This document shows, piece by piece, positions 44,731 through 56,960 of a DNA stretch of 64,000 nucleotides. The notes under the pieces are model-generated. The model was not told where the DNA came from. It did not search any database and worked only from the letters and a program-made list of their open reading frames with translations. The DNA is from Salvia splendens (Eukaryota > Streptophyta > Magnoliopsida > Lamiales > Lamiaceae): assembly GCF_004379255.2 (NCBI RefSeq), contig NC_056035.1:18497902-18561901 (forward strand), written 5' to 3'. Numbering within the stretch: the stretch's first letter is position 1; each line of letters starts with the position of its first letter. The position numbers and the translations under genes are program-made.

Positions 44731-47208
44731 ATGCGTCGCTCCTTGTTGCTTTTAGCTTCGGCTTTAGCTCTTTTGGCGTGCTCTTCGTCATTTGCCTCTG
44801 CTCGAATCGTTCGACATACTTTTAATGTAATGGATATATTCCTTTTTCAATTTTTATTGGCTCTGTGAGTGCAACATATTATGCATGCAGTCAAAATTAA
44901 ATTGATTGAGTTATAATTTGATTTAATTTGAGCGAACAAACTTAACGTGCTAAATTGCAGGTGGGAAATCTTACTGTGAATCGGCTATGCCGAGACCAAG
45001 TAATCACTGCGGTAAATGGCGGTCTTCCTGGACCAACTATTGTAGCCGAAGATGGTGATACGCTTGTTGTTCGTGTTAATAACGTATCACCATATAATGT
45101 CACAATTCATTGGTATGTCATTTCATCTAAACTTAAATAATTTTTTAAATTTGATTATATATAAAGCGAAAGATATAGTATTATCTTACAACGACCTTGT
45201 TTTTATATCATAATTAAATAAAAGTTAAAAAAAACCGAAATTTCAATGCAATATTCATTGCCACTCATCTAGTTGATTAATTTAATTTAGTCTATCAAAT
45301 CATGATACATTAAAATGAACTGATGATCCACATGTATAATACAAAATTTCATACGTCAAAAAATCCGGAATCGTGTGTATATACAGGGACTAGGTCAAGT
45401 CGTCGTTGCATATTGATTAATTAATTAATCGACCAATAAACGATATTTTCAAACAATCTTAATCGCCAAAATTAGAGGCTAGCATTTGTAAAAATTTTAT
45501 ATTTTGGGTAAATAATTGTGTAATGGGCACAGGCATGGGGTGTTCCAGCTATTGAGCGCATGGGCCGATGGGCCCGAATACATTACGCAATGCCCGATCC
45601 GGCCCGGTCAAAGCTTCACCTACAGATTCAACGTGACCCGCCAAGAAGGGACTCTCTTGTGGCACGCACATTTCAAAGCACTCCGAGCCACGGTTCATGG
45701 AGCCTTTATAATCCGACCCGCACCCGGTCGCACCTACCCATTCCCAACGCCATTCCGTGAAATCCCAATTGTTCTGGGTCAGTATTATATTTCATATTCA
45801 AATTCATTAATTAAACATATGTAATACTAGGTGAATATTGATATATTGGGTGCAGGGGAATGGTGGAATGCTGATATCATGGATGTGGAAGAGGAAGCTG
45901 TCTCAACAGGGAGTGCGCCCAATGCTTCTAATGCTTTTACTATTAACGGTCAGCCCGGAGATCTCTTCCCGTGCTCCTCAAATAGTAAGTCCACACATAT
46001 ATCAAATTAACTATTTGTACTCCACGATTAATTGAGTCTGTTTTCTACAGACACTGTCAGATTTACGTTGGTACAAGGAAGGACCTATCTTCTCCGAGTA
46101 ATCAACGCTGCACTCAACACTCCGCTATTCTTCAAAATCGCCAACCACAATTTCACCGTGATGGCAGTGGACGCGGCCTACACCGACCCCTACAACACCG
46201 ACGTGCTAGTTTTAGCACCGGGGCAGACCGTCGACGCCCTCATGACTGCCGATCAACCGATAAATCGCTACTACATGGCGGCGAGCGCGTACGTGATCCC
46301 ACTCCTCGCTCCCTACGTCCAAACATCCACCACCGCCATCATGTCGTACGCGGGGGCAGCGGGGAATTCGACGCCACTAATGCCCGTAATGCCCCGCAGA
46401 AACGACACGGAGTTAGCGAACAGGTTCTTGAGCGGGTTGACCGGGTTGACCAGCAGCCCGCACTGGATCCCGGTCCCACTGGAGATAGACGAGCGCATGT
46501 TCGTGACTACCGGGTTAGGGCTGATCCAGTGCCGCAACCCGAGCGGGGTCTGCCTCGGGCCAGGCGGGCTGGAAGTCGCGGCGTCGATGAACAACGTATC
46601 GTTTGTGCTGCCGCAGGGGACTTCGCTCATGGAGGCGTACGTGAACAACGTGAGTGGGGTCTACACCGCGGACTTCCCCGACAACCCGCCGGTGGTGTTC
46701 GACTACAATAACCCGAACAACACGCAGAACGCGGCGTTGTTTGCGACGGAGAAGGCGACGAGGGTGAAGCAGTTCAAGTACAACGCGACGGTGGAGATGG
46801 TGTTCCATAATACGGCGGTGCTGTCGTCGGATGATCATCCGATGCATCTGCACGGCCTCAGTTTTTACGTGGTTGGGCAAGGGCTGGGGAACTACAACCC
46901 CCAAACGGATGGTGCCAATTTGAACTTGGTCAATCCGCAGGAGCGGAATACAGTTGTCGTTCCTAGCCTTGGATGGGTGGTCATTAGGTTCCGGGCTAAT
47001 AATCCAGGTAATTACTTAATTCAGATGAATTATTTACTCTACGCGCTAAATATACAAAAATTAATTTTGATTTTCAGGTGTATGGTTCGTGCATTGTCAC
47101 ATAGATGGACACGTGCCGTGGGGTCTGGCTAATGCTTTTATCATCGAGAATGGGCCAACACCGGACACAACGTTGCCTCCACCGCCAGCCGATCTTCCCC
47201 AATGCTAG
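44731..47208 (+). CDS. Laccase (multicopper oxidase), six exons, secreted
   Basis: Laccases oxidise monolignols and other phenols in the cell wall while reducing O2 to water. Exons 44731-44826, 44961-45112, 45533-45777, 45856-45984, 46051-47007 and 47078-47208 join at GT-AG sites into 569 residues, the usual length and exon count. Residues 1-24 form a signal peptide ([20 protein letters not shown]...). All four copper-binding motifs are present: HWHGVFQ, WHAH, HPMHLHG and [12 protein letters not shown]. Around the second motif the common WWHAHxSWLRAT reads [12 protein letters not shown], so flanking aromatic and serine residues differ while the histidines remain. Several NxS/T glycosylation sites occur (NVTIH, NVTRQ, NNTQN). 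The leucine after the last motif sits at the type 1 copper axial position. No frameshift was found. Which laccase subgroup it belongs to was not determined. Confidence 0.94.
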
Positions 47209-48476
47209 TTCCGATTTCTTTCTTTCCATTTATTTTATTTTTGAATTTCAGTCCACCAAATGTAGTTTCATTAATTGGTGTGTTTTTTTTATGTGATGAT
47301 CTATTTCCTAATAAATTCATTGTATAAAGAGCAATAGCTATACAGCTAGTATGACCATTCTCGCTATTTCTTACTTTAATTACGAATAAGTACGATTCTT
47401 GCTCACAATTTGAAACTAATTAATATAATCAAATCTAACATCCACGATAAACCAAGTGGAGTATGCAATAATTTGGTGTTTAGTCATCTTTAACAATATT
47501 TGAAATTTGGTTGGTCGAACCTAAACTTAATTTTATATCGTACTTATTCAAATATGTAGTAGAAACAATATTTAGACTATTCTATTTGTTCTATTATAGT
47601 TGAGTTATTTTTTATAATTAAATCACTTTTCATTTCCTACTATAAACTATCTCTTACATTATTTTCTCTATTTTTCCTCTCTTACTTTTCTCTCCCTTCA
47701 TTTAACATAATAAACATCTTTTTTTTTCCAATCTCGTACCTAAAGAAATGTCTCAGTTGTGACGGAATGGAGGAGTATATAAACAGCACACGTAGTATTG
47801 TGCGCCATGGTCGGTAGTATTTAATTTGTTCAATAATTTGATGTCGTTAGTAGATTAAACAGAAAAAGTATATGGTGACATATTAATGAATATTATAATA
47901 AAAGTGTACCAGGAAAATCAACTCCGATAAAATTAATGAATGAGACTAGGTCTATTGTCTCTATCAAATGAAGTAGTATAAAAGGATACTGTATTATATA
48001 GTATATGTGATTTTCGTGGTGACCACACGTATTGCGTGTGAAGCAACTAATTACGATATCAAATCCTGGTACAGCATTTAGTAAACATAATCTTTTTTTA
48101 TTATTTGATTATGGGATGAGGATTTTGACTATTGGACACGGGATTTTAATTAAAACTACTCTTGAGCAATCAAGTCATGACATTAACTGCAAATGCTTAG
48201 TGCAGATGGTTGCAACTAAATTCTAGTTAGTTATGGTTTAGTACTTTCTAATTGTTGGTTATTAAGTTTTAATAACTATATTAATTCCTAATTGTTAAAT
48301 AGCATGTCTTTATCGTTAATTATTAAATTGTTTCATATTTCTTGTAGATATCCTAAATTTAATTAGTCATTTCCTCTTTTCCAAAAGTCAATTATTTTTA
48401 TCTTTTTAGTTTATTATGTCTTGTACGCATTACACATTAAGTTTCTAAACTATGTCATTTTCACTTTTGCAATTCC
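47209..48476. other. Spacer after the laccase gene
   Basis: AT-rich. The first part is the laccase 3' untranslated region. A sequence gacggaatggaggagta at about 47761 looks like a single decayed Stowaway end. No gene was recognised. Confidence 0.5.
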
Positions 48477-48479
48477 TTA

Positions 48480-49093
48480 GGCCATCCACAATAGGAATAG
48501 TCCAGCAATAGCCCAGTCATAGCCTAGCCACAAACTCCTTCTGCCACATTATCAACACTAAAAATCCTCCTGCCGCATCATAAATAGCCCAGCCACATCA
48601 ATAGCCACATCACTCAAAATTATATAAAACAAATAATTAACAATCACACAAAATACGCAATTTAATTTACGATACATATACGAGAAAATTCAATAATATT
48701 ATTAAAATTTAAAAAGTACATTAATTAAAAAAAATTACATAATTAACAAAAAAACTAATGCCGTGCAGTCCTCCACGCCCATAACTCTTCAATTAAATCA
48801 TTTTGGAGTCGAATATGAGCCTCCGTTTGGCGCATGTCGGGCAAGTCGCGTATATATAGTGTTTCGGAAACAAAACAAAATTAAAAATTCGCGCTAGGCG
48901 GTGCGCTAGGCGATCCGGACGCTGCAATAGCGCCTAGCGGATCTCCTAGCGCACCGCCTAGCGCCACGGAACCGCCGAGCGCTAGGCGGTTTTTTTTCGT
49001 GAAAATCGCTGGGCGGCTGCAATAGACCGCCTAGCGCACCGCCTAGTGCCAACGCTCGGCTAGGCGGTGCGCTAGGCGCTATTGTGGATGCTC
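48480..49093 (-). mobile_element. Internally deleted PIF/Harbinger derivative
   Basis: Starts GGCCATCCACAATAG and ends CTATTGTGGATGCTC, with TTA on both sides (48477-48479 and 49094-49096). In reverse orientation it repeats both ends of the 8676-10727 element, including the subterminal palindromes, TATA-like box, last 25 or so codons of the transposase and the 3' tail. The internal 1.3 kb is missing. The join (ACTTGCCCGACATGCGCC on the minus strand) fuses bases equivalent to about 8931 and 10250 of the full element. Confidence 0.94.
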
Positions 49094-49118
49094 TTAGAAA
49101 AATAGCAATTGCAGTCCT

Positions 49119-49205
49119 TAATGTGGTGTGTAATCTTATCATGAAGTAATTAATTTTCAGCTTTTTAGATTAATGTGGTGTGTAATCTTATCATGAAGCA
49201 ATTCC
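49119..49205. repeat. Tandem duplication with a 53-bp period
   Basis: The block taatgtggtgtgtaatctta followed by tcatgaag occurs at about 49119 and again at about 49172. Confidence 0.75.
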
Positions 49206-49999
49206 TCTCTCACTTCTCTCGTCTCTCGTCTCTCTTTGATAAACTCATTCTATTGGAAACTATTTTCAAAACCCAATTATAGGAAAACTACACGAGAGAC
49301 GAGAGGAAATTAAGAAAGGCACAAAAATGACATTTATATAGTACTACTATATTCTGCTTGTTTCAATATTTGATTCTGTTACTTTAGTTCGCACTGTCAA
49401 GTTGCTGCTTCATGTTCTGCAGATCTTTCACGCTCATCGCCTCCAGATCTTTAGCTCGTGTTTATTTTGTTGAAATAGCAATACTACTGAGTTTCATTTT
49501 CTGATATCATCATTTCCCTTGATTGATCATTTCTTCTTCTATAATTCAATTTTATGTCTTATTTGCTGACAACAAAGAGCTAGGCCTATAATTATTGATC
49601 CTGGACTATATCACTCAAAGAAATCTGTTGTTTTCAGGGCCAAAGAGAAAAAATCCTTGCCTATTTCTTTCAAATTATTCACTAGTATTCTGGAAATCTT
49701 TTAGACTTGTGTACTGATTTTCCCACTTCATATATATAACCACAAACATAAATGTGAAAGAGCATAGTTATTTCTTCTAAATGACAGCGAGATACATAGT
49801 CATTGGTGATATATGTGATGTCAACATTACTATATTGTTTTTCTTTCTTCATGGCTACTGAAAAGTACTAATCACATGCTCCTTTCTGCCTTGTCTGTGG
49901 TAGTTATTTAATTGTAGAAATGAGAGGTGGGACGTTCAACTACACACTCTGATGACTTACCACCACTTGGTACTTTAGAGTTAATGGACGAGAACAGTG
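49206..49999. other. Spacer before the En/Spm-like remnant
   Basis: No open frame with recognisable protein features. It may include leader and introns of the downstream remnant. Confidence 0.4.
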
Positions 50000-50570
50000 A
50001 AGGAGAACATTCAGCCGGGGGCAGATGCAAGTACTAATAATGCAAAAAAGTCAAAAAAAGATGGATTTAAGGACGCAAGAGGCCGCATCTATGTACACCT
50101 TAGGGATGGAACGTATGTGCTTAGATAATTTTATGCACTCATTATATTATTTTAAGTTACTAATTGTATATTAATATGCAGATTGTGTCCGACGGGTAAC
50201 ATATGCAATAGTTCTTTCAAGCACATAATTGACCCGGGAGGATACAGTCAGGCAACGCTTTCAGAAGAATACATTGAACATTATTGGAAAGAATTTCAGG
50301 TCAAATTGCGCTTTTTATATTTGTAACTCAATTATCATAAATTATTTAATACTTTATTATTTTGCAGAAAGATGCAAACTGCGAAGCTTATGATCAAGTG
50401 GAATGCAAGAAAACTTTTCGCAGCCAATGCAAAGCTAGATATGGCAATTCCATTAGTTATAAGAGAGAGACAATGAAGAAACCGGCCTACTTCACGGATG
50501 CCCAGTGGACAACATACACCGATGCCTGGAAGCTTCCTGATAATATCAAGGTTTCTGAGAGGTGCTCTGT
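50000..50570 (+). pseudogene. En/Spm-like (plant transposase) gene fragment cut by a Copia insertion
   Basis: Three short coding blocks are joined by plausible introns. Block one ends GRIYVHLRDGT before GTATGT (about 50114). Block two is 50182-50299 (LCPTGNICNSSFKHIIDPGG to YWKEFQ). Block three starts at 50368 (KDANCEAYDQVECKKTFRSQ) and contains SISYKRETMKKPAYFTDAQW and PDNIKVSERC. The pattern, in particular the 'TDAQW' and 'SERC' parts, resembles the C-terminal domain of plant Ptta/En/Spm transposase-associated proteins. The reading frame is broken at 50571, where the Copia LTR begins. The family call is moderately certain. Confidence 0.5.
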
Positions 50571-50754
50571 TGTCGAAAATGATTGTTTAACTGCGATACA
50601 AAGATACACTAACCAGGCGTAGTACAACCCAATGAAGAAAAGAGAAATTAAACAAAAAATAAATTGAAATTACAAAGAAGAATTCGAAACAATAACCCGT
50701 AAAGATGTAAGCCGAGTCGATGAGTCCTCTTTCCGCAAGACGAGATACGCCCCG

Positions 50755-51369
50755 TGATGGGGTACGGACTAAACAAGCCCAACAGCAATGACGGCCCATC
50801 AGTCCGAAGCCCAAGGAAGAGTATGAGTTCGGCATGACCAAAGAGTTCGGATGAGTTCGGCATTACCAAAGAGTTCGGCCTCAGCCTACAGCTCGGTAAA
50901 AGCCAACCAATCAAGCTCTGCTCTCAGGTCGGCATCAAGCTCTACTCTCAGATCGGCAACCAAAGCAGTTCGGTCTCAGTATTCGACCGAACAAGGAGTT
51001 AGTGGACCCATGCAGGATTTCCACAACTTCCAACACACCCACTACCACGTGGCGTCAACTCAGGCCACGATCTTAGGCCATGACCTACACGACATCCACG
51101 ACCTAGAGTGATGATGTAAGCCACGATCTTAGTTCAATGTATAAATAGAACTTAGATCTGGTAGAAAAGGGTTAGAATCTCTCTAGAGAAATAATCATAT
51201 AGCAAGTCTGTGTTGTAAGCTGTAATTCGCAGATCAAGCAATACAAACCTGCCCCCATTTCTCCCCGTGGACGTAGATTTACCTCAGTAAATCGAACCAC
51301 GTAAAATTCTCTGTGTCGTAATTTATTTTTACGAGCATTTGTCATCATCAAGAATTCGCCGACTCATCA
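50755..51369 (+). repeat. 5' LTR of Tat element 2
   Basis: 615 bp, TGATGGGGTACGG to GACTCATCA, with TATAAATAG at 51139-51147. The primer-binding site TGGCGCCGTCTGTGGGAA follows at 51371-51388. Confidence 0.95.
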
Positions 51370-51444
51370 CTGGCGCCGTCTGTGGGAAACAGAGAACCAA
51401 ATTTGTGATAAAGCGAATTTTTGACCGTTTTTTCAACCCAAAAA

Positions 51445-52497
51445 ATGCATACCAGATCGCAGAGTACCCGTATTCCTGCCCGTGAGAACCAGGAGGAAGC
51501 CAATCCATCCCATAGGTCTGGAAAACAGCCTAGGGATAAATCCACCACCAGTTCTCATGGCGAAGGAACAAGCCGCTCCAAAAGCCGTCACACCGAGTCT
51601 TCCCAGCAGCCCGATTTGAACGAGGCTGTCAAGCTGTTTTTGGCTGAAAAGCAGGAGGAATTCTTAACCTTCCTGCAGAGAAGCCAAAAGCAGCCGGAGG
51701 CGAAAACGGCGGATTCTCCCTCTCCCTCCATACGAGACAGTCACTACCGCAGTAGTAGCATGTCTTCCAGAAGAAAGAATCCTCGGTACCGGAATCACAG
51801 GAGAACTCCATCTCCTCCATACCGAAGAAATGTCGGGTTCGCCATGTACGGAGCATTGAGGACTCCGTTCTCGGACGATATTACCCGAACTTCCCTACCA
51901 CAGAACTACCGAACTCCGTCGATAACCTATGACGGACTCGTGGATCCTCATGATTTCTTGGGACGCTATCAATATAATATGGCGAACCAAGGTCTCAATG
52001 AGGTCCATATGTGCAAGCTGTTCCCCGAGCTGCTCATCGGGAACGCCAGAAGGTGGTTCGACAGCCTTCCTCAAGGCAGCATTAGATCCTACCGAGATCT
52101 AATGGATGCTTTCCACAGGAGGTTCTTTCAGAAAGCGGAAGCCAGAAGCACTTCGGCTCAGCTGCTTTCTATACGTCAAGGTCGCGACGAAAAGATCAGC
52201 GATTTTATGACGAGATTCCACAAGGAATGCCTACAAGTAGATAATCTCAATGATCTACTTGTCATTTCGGCATTCCAAAATGGAATCCTGCCCGGAGCTC
52301 TCTACAGAAAGCTCGTGGAGTGCGGTCCGCAAACAGCTCAAGAGATGTGGGACATTGCGGACAAGTTTTCTCGTGCCGATGAGGCAGACCGTCGAAAACG
52401 GTCTTTAGACAGCTCATCTAGAGAAGACAAAAAGAAGCCCGGTCATAGCGATCAGAGGCATCCTCGCCGAACACCTTCTCCACTAAAGGAGAGATAG
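51445..52497 (+). CDS. Truncated Gag of Tat element 2
   Basis: 350 residues starting MHTRSQSTRIPARENQ, homologous to residues 1-350 of element 1 Gag. The Gag domain (ARRWFDSLPQGSIRSYRDL to GILPGALYRKL) is intact. The zinc knuckle and protease are lost through a deletion near 52480, after which the frame ends in SPLKER. The protein could still join particles made by a full-length relative. The A tract before the start is only six bases long, against about 25 in element 1. Confidence 0.85.
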   Translation: MHTRSQSTRIPARENQEEANPSHRSGKQPRDKSTTSSHGEGTSRSKSRHTESSQQPDLNEAVKLFLAEKQEEFLTFLQRSQKQPEAKTADSPSPSIRDSHYRSSSMSSRRKNPRYRNHRRTPSPPYRRNVGFAMYGALRTPFSDDITRTSLPQNYRTPSITYDGLVDPHDFLGRYQYNMANQGLNEVHMCKLFPELLIGNARRWFDSLPQGSIRSYRDLMDAFHRRFFQKAEARSTSAQLLSIRQGRDEKISDFMTRFHKECLQVDNLNDLLVISAFQNGILPGALYRKLVECGPQTAQEMWDIADKFSRADEADRRKRSLDSSSREDKKKPGHSDQRHPRRTPSPLKER

Positions 52498-53053
52498 CGG
52501 TCATCCGAGGTGATCGAAAAAGAGCAAGTGTGTTCGCAGATTGCGCTTAAAAGTGCCGAGCAATCAGTTCGGCACCATCAAGCATAGCAATCACAGCAGC
52601 CGGAATCAGAGGCCGGCGAAATGACCGAAGTCACACCGGAGCCGAACTCGATGGTGTACGGCACTGAAGCCGTGATTCCGGTTGAGATCGGCATATCCAG
52701 TCCCCGAACTCAATTTCTCCTCAGAAATGAATGGTGATGGACTAAGAGCCGAACTACATCTGGCCGAAGAAAGAAGAGAATTGGCCTGCATAAAAGCAGC
52801 CAAGTACAAGGAGCAAGTAGCCCGGTATTATAACCAAAGGGTGAAAAAGCTGCAATTTCAAGTGGGAGATCTCATCTTGAGAAACAACGAAGTAAGCCGA
52901 GCAGAAAAGCTGGGCGAACTCGAACCCACATGGGAAGTTCCATATCGGGTGTCAGAAGTCCTCGGCAAAGGGTCTTACAAATTGACTCACGTGTCAAGAG
53001 CACAAGTACCCCGAACATGGTACGTTTCCAACCTCAAAAAGTTCCATTTGTAA
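52498..53053 (+). pseudogene. Gag-pro end and integrase tail remnant of Tat element 2
   Basis: 52498-52650 matches the end of gag-pro and the first codons of pol, including TAGCAATCA at 52585-52593. At about 52652 the sequence jumps to the integrase C-terminal region (VYGTEAVIPVEIG). A 2-base loss near 52711 shifts the frame before LNFSSEMNGDGLRAEL. The tail runs to PRTWYVSNLKKFHL at 53053. No catalytic part remains. Confidence 0.88.
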
Positions 53054-53224
53054 GAGACAGTCCGGTCAATGTGCTTTCTTTGGTTTGCTTGGTTTTTGTT
53101 CGTCTCTATGTGCTTTTTATTTGTCTATATGCCTTGTCTATGTGCGTGTCGTCTCTTACAAATGTTACTGAGGTATCTTGTTCTTCGAAGGCTGATCCCC
53201 TTCTTAGAACATATATAAGCTAAA

Positions 53225-53960
53225 CGATTGTGCGTCAAAGCTTCTAAAGAGGATACAAGACCACAATTCAGCTTAAACAAGCAGTTCGTCTGAAACGAGC
53301 TGCAACAAGCCCACGATTGTGTGTCAAAGCTTCTAAAGAGGATACAAGACCACAATTCAGCTTAAACAAGCAGTTCGTCTGAAACGAGCTGCAACAAGCC
53401 CACGATTGTGTGTCAAAGCTTCTAAAGAGGATACAAGACCACAATTCTGCTTAAGAATCAAGCACTTCGTCTGAAACGAACTGCAACAAAAGTCCGATTC
53501 TCGCGATAAAACTTGCCTGAATTAGGACAAGGGAAAGTCCAATCCACGCGATAAAACTCGCCGAATTAGGACGACCAAGTTCGGTCAAAGCAGTTTACCT
53601 CATAAGACCGAGGACGACCACGTCTAGTCAAAGAGGTTTACTGCATAAGACCACTTCGGTTAACTGGGAAAGTCCGATCCACGCGATAAAACTCGCCGAA
53701 TTAGGACAAGGGAAAGTTCGATCCCGGCGACGAAAATCGCCAAATTAGAACACAAAGACGAGTCCGGTCAAAGATGTTTATTTCATCAGACCAAAGACGA
53801 GTCCGGTCAAAGATGTTTATTTCATCAGACCAAAGACGAGTCCGGTCAAAGATGTTTATTTCATCAGACCAAAGACGAGTCCGGTCAAAGATGTTTATTT
53901 CATCAGACCAAAGACAAGTCCGGTCAAAGAAGTTTACTTCATAAGACCGAAGACAAGTAC
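53225..53960. repeat. Tandem repeats of Tat element 2
   Basis: Three copies of an 89-base unit (starting cgattgtgtgtcaaagcttc) occupy 53225-53490. From about 53765 to 53960 a 39-base unit (ggtcaaagatgtttatttc followed by atcagaccaaagacgagtcc) is repeated about five times. Compared with element 1, different units have been amplified at the same place. Confidence 0.85.
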
Positions 53961-54096
53961 GATGAAATTTTTTCGCTAAGCTGTAAATACACAGTGTTAG
54001 AAGCGAAAACAAAAACAAAATTTCATTTTCAAATCTTGTTCGGCACACAACTCCTCTACCCTACAAGATGGCGTTACGCTATTACAAAGGACTATT

Positions 54097-56960
54097 CTAC
54101 TGTCCAGGGTTGCTAAAGTTGAGCCATCTATTCACAAAATCCTCGTGAAGCTGAGTTCGGGCGTTCCAGGCAGCTGCAGAATAAGCAGGTCGACGAGATG
54201 CCCTAATCGACCTGCCACTTCTTCTCTGAGCCCGGGAAGCCCTAGCACCTCGGCGGCGAAGAGTCTCTTCACGAAGCATTTGTCGATCTTGCTCACTCAT
54301 AATCACAGCCCCTCTACGAACTTCAGCCTGTTCTCGTCTTGACGTTTCCGGCTGTTCCAGAGTTCGTTGCTGACTTGGAGTACGGTTTTGAGCAAGTGAA
54401 TCAAAGGTTTGATCTGGAGTGCGAGCATCTGTTGGCACGATATGCCGAAGGAATCTTTCTATGGAGGGGCGCCGAGAAAGAACAATGTTGTACCGAGAAG
54501 CCCAGCGCCGCAATGATGTCACGACTTGTTGGCAAGCCGAGCTCTCCAGCGCATTGTTCCTCCGGAGTACATTATATTCCTCCCACAGTTCGTCAACTCG
54601 ACTCTGAACATCTGATATGGTCATTCCCCCGCGCACACGGATGTAATCCTCGTACGCAGTCCTCTCAGCAATGGTTGTGTTCAGCTCGGCCTCCAGATCA
54701 TTCTTATCGGACTCTAAGTCCTTATTATCGGCATCCAGCTTCACTAAACGAGCCAGAAGCTCGTCATTCTTCGTCTGATCGGCTATAGCTCTTTTCTCAG
54801 CTTCGTCTAAAGCCGAAGAGTACAGCCGCTTCCAGTGAAGTACCTCCAGCTCCTTGAGAGTTAAGAATACAAAGCAGCTACGTCAGTTCGGCATTTCAGC
54901 TTACCGAGCAGGTAGTAAACCACAACAGGAGTAAGAGAGTACGAAAGGCTATACGAAGACACAAGAGCAGAAAGAAGAATTTTTTCATTCATAAGAAAAA
55001 AATTTTTTTATACAAGGAGGGCTTCAAGGCCATTTTACATAAAGGAAGAAACTAAACTAAGAGAAGGGAGACGAAATCATACTTCGCTAGCTTCGTCTCC
55101 ACCTTCTCGGTGAGGTTCAGCTTCCTTCTCATCTGCTTCAGCTTCAGCCTCTGCCTCCTTGCTCTCCTCAGCCTGCTCGGCGCCACCGTAGCCGATCTGC
55201 TGCGTCTCCTGATCGGCTTCCTTCTCCGGATGCCCAGCTCGCTCGACTTCGGCCTCCCGCTCCAGCGGCTCGGCCTCACCCTCTCCGTTGTAAGTCGAAG
55301 CGGGTGAAACGGGTCCCACGGAGGCAAAGATAGCCTCCAGGTTCTCGTCCCGATCAGCTCGACAACTCCGGACTCGGTCTGCAGAAAGCAGGACCGAGGA
55401 TGAAGCGAGCTCCTCAAGGAGCGGCAGATTCTGAAGCCGAGCTGCTATCTCTCGGCTGTACAGAGGCAGCACGACATCGGCCCCCTGCTCGCCCTTATCG
55501 GCAATTAGCCTTACCAGGCTACCGACAAAGGCCGAGAACTGGCTGCTCAAAAAGAGTTTCTCCGTGTAAACACGGAGAGCCTCCCCTTGGGCAACCACGG
55601 CAGCAGCATCGCTCCGTTTCGTCTGCTCTCGCTGGATGACGAGCTGGTTTTTGGCAAACTGAGCTTCATCCTGGGCCGAAATCCTAGCAGCTCTGGCTTT
55701 CTCAAAGTTTGCCTCGGCCTGCTCGGCCCGGTGACAAGCAGCCGCCAATTTCCTCTGCATCTCAGCATAGTCGTTGGACGCTTTGGAGAGTTCGACGGCG
55801 ACGAGCTTGGAGAGCATATCGTTCCTCTGAAAATGGACAAGGAAAAAAGTCAACAGAGGGCACCAAAAATACAGGACAGAAGCCAAGCCAAAGAATCAAG
55901 AAGACAATTCACCTCGGCGAAGTCCGTGGGCCATAAAAATGGCTCACAGATATGCTCCGAAGGAGGCGCCAAGACCACATCTTTCTCTGGCGCTCTCGGG
56001 GGCTTCTGGGTCCTCCCCTTCCTACTTGCCGAAGTCGACTCCGGCTTCTTTGGACCCGAAGAGGTCTTTTGCCTCTTCGGATTCTTCTCGGCATCAGGCG
56101 CCGAGCTGGTAGCCTTCTCTTTCTCCGGCTCCTCAAGCTCGGAGGACTTTCGGATAGCCTTATTCAGCATGAACACTGCCAAAAAGCAAGAAAACAAGGT
56201 TAGTTTTCTTCGTTAAAGCAGTAGAGCATAAAGATAAAGAGAAATCCTCACCCTCGGCCTCTTCGTCCGAAGACGAGATATTGAACACGAGGTCGCCCTT
56301 GACGAGCTCAGTTTCCGAATACTGTTTCCTAATCATAGGAATCTTATTGAGCTCGCCCTCGAGCTCGGCCAACGGTTCTAACCGAGGATGGGGAATCACG
56401 GACTTCGGCCTTCTCCAAGGAAAGCCCGGAGCCGAAGTCCTATTATAAAAAAAGAAACGGTTTTGCCATTTCGGCCACTTGGTTCGGCAGAAGGCCCTAA
56501 AAGGCTGTAAGGGGATCAAGTAGAACCAAGATCCCTTCCTTTTAAACTGGAAAAAATTAAGGATTGCCCTCAGAGACAGATCCTTATCTAGCCTACGCAG
56601 TTCGGCAGCAAAAGCCGATAAGTGCCTCCAAGAGTTCGGAGTCACCTGACCTAAAGGGAGTTGAAAAAAATCAAGAAGCTCTACAAAAGGTGGGGGAAGA
56701 GGAAAACGAAGCCCGCATTCTAAGCAGGCTTCGTAAACGGTGGCATAACCCTCCGGCGGGTCGTTAGCCCTATGATCATCGTCGGGAACCACCGCCTTCC
56801 CCCCAGGTAAAAAATATTTCTCGTGAAGGGATATCACAGTATCCTTACTCAAGATACTGTGAAAATACTCTACGGTCTTCTCCCCGGATTCTTTCCGGCT
56901 AGAAGACCCCTCATCCCCTTTCCTACCGCTACCCGACACCGAAGAAGAAGAAGAAGACAT
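54097..56960 (-). CDS. Antisense four-exon gene of Tat element 2
   Basis: Minus-strand exons 56960-56252, 56175-55913, 55826-55083 and 54852-54097 join into 823 residues with the same intron positions and phases as the gene in element 1. Exon 1 is the same length (709 bases); the others differ by whole codons. The exon 1 domain (PPEGYATVYEACLECGLRFP, TPNSWRHLSAF), basic linker and coiled-coil regions are all kept, and no stop or frameshift was found. The element has lost nearly all of pol, so survival of this frame is notable. The role is unknown. A trans-acting structural or regulatory function, or simply too little time for decay, are both possible. Confidence 0.78.
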
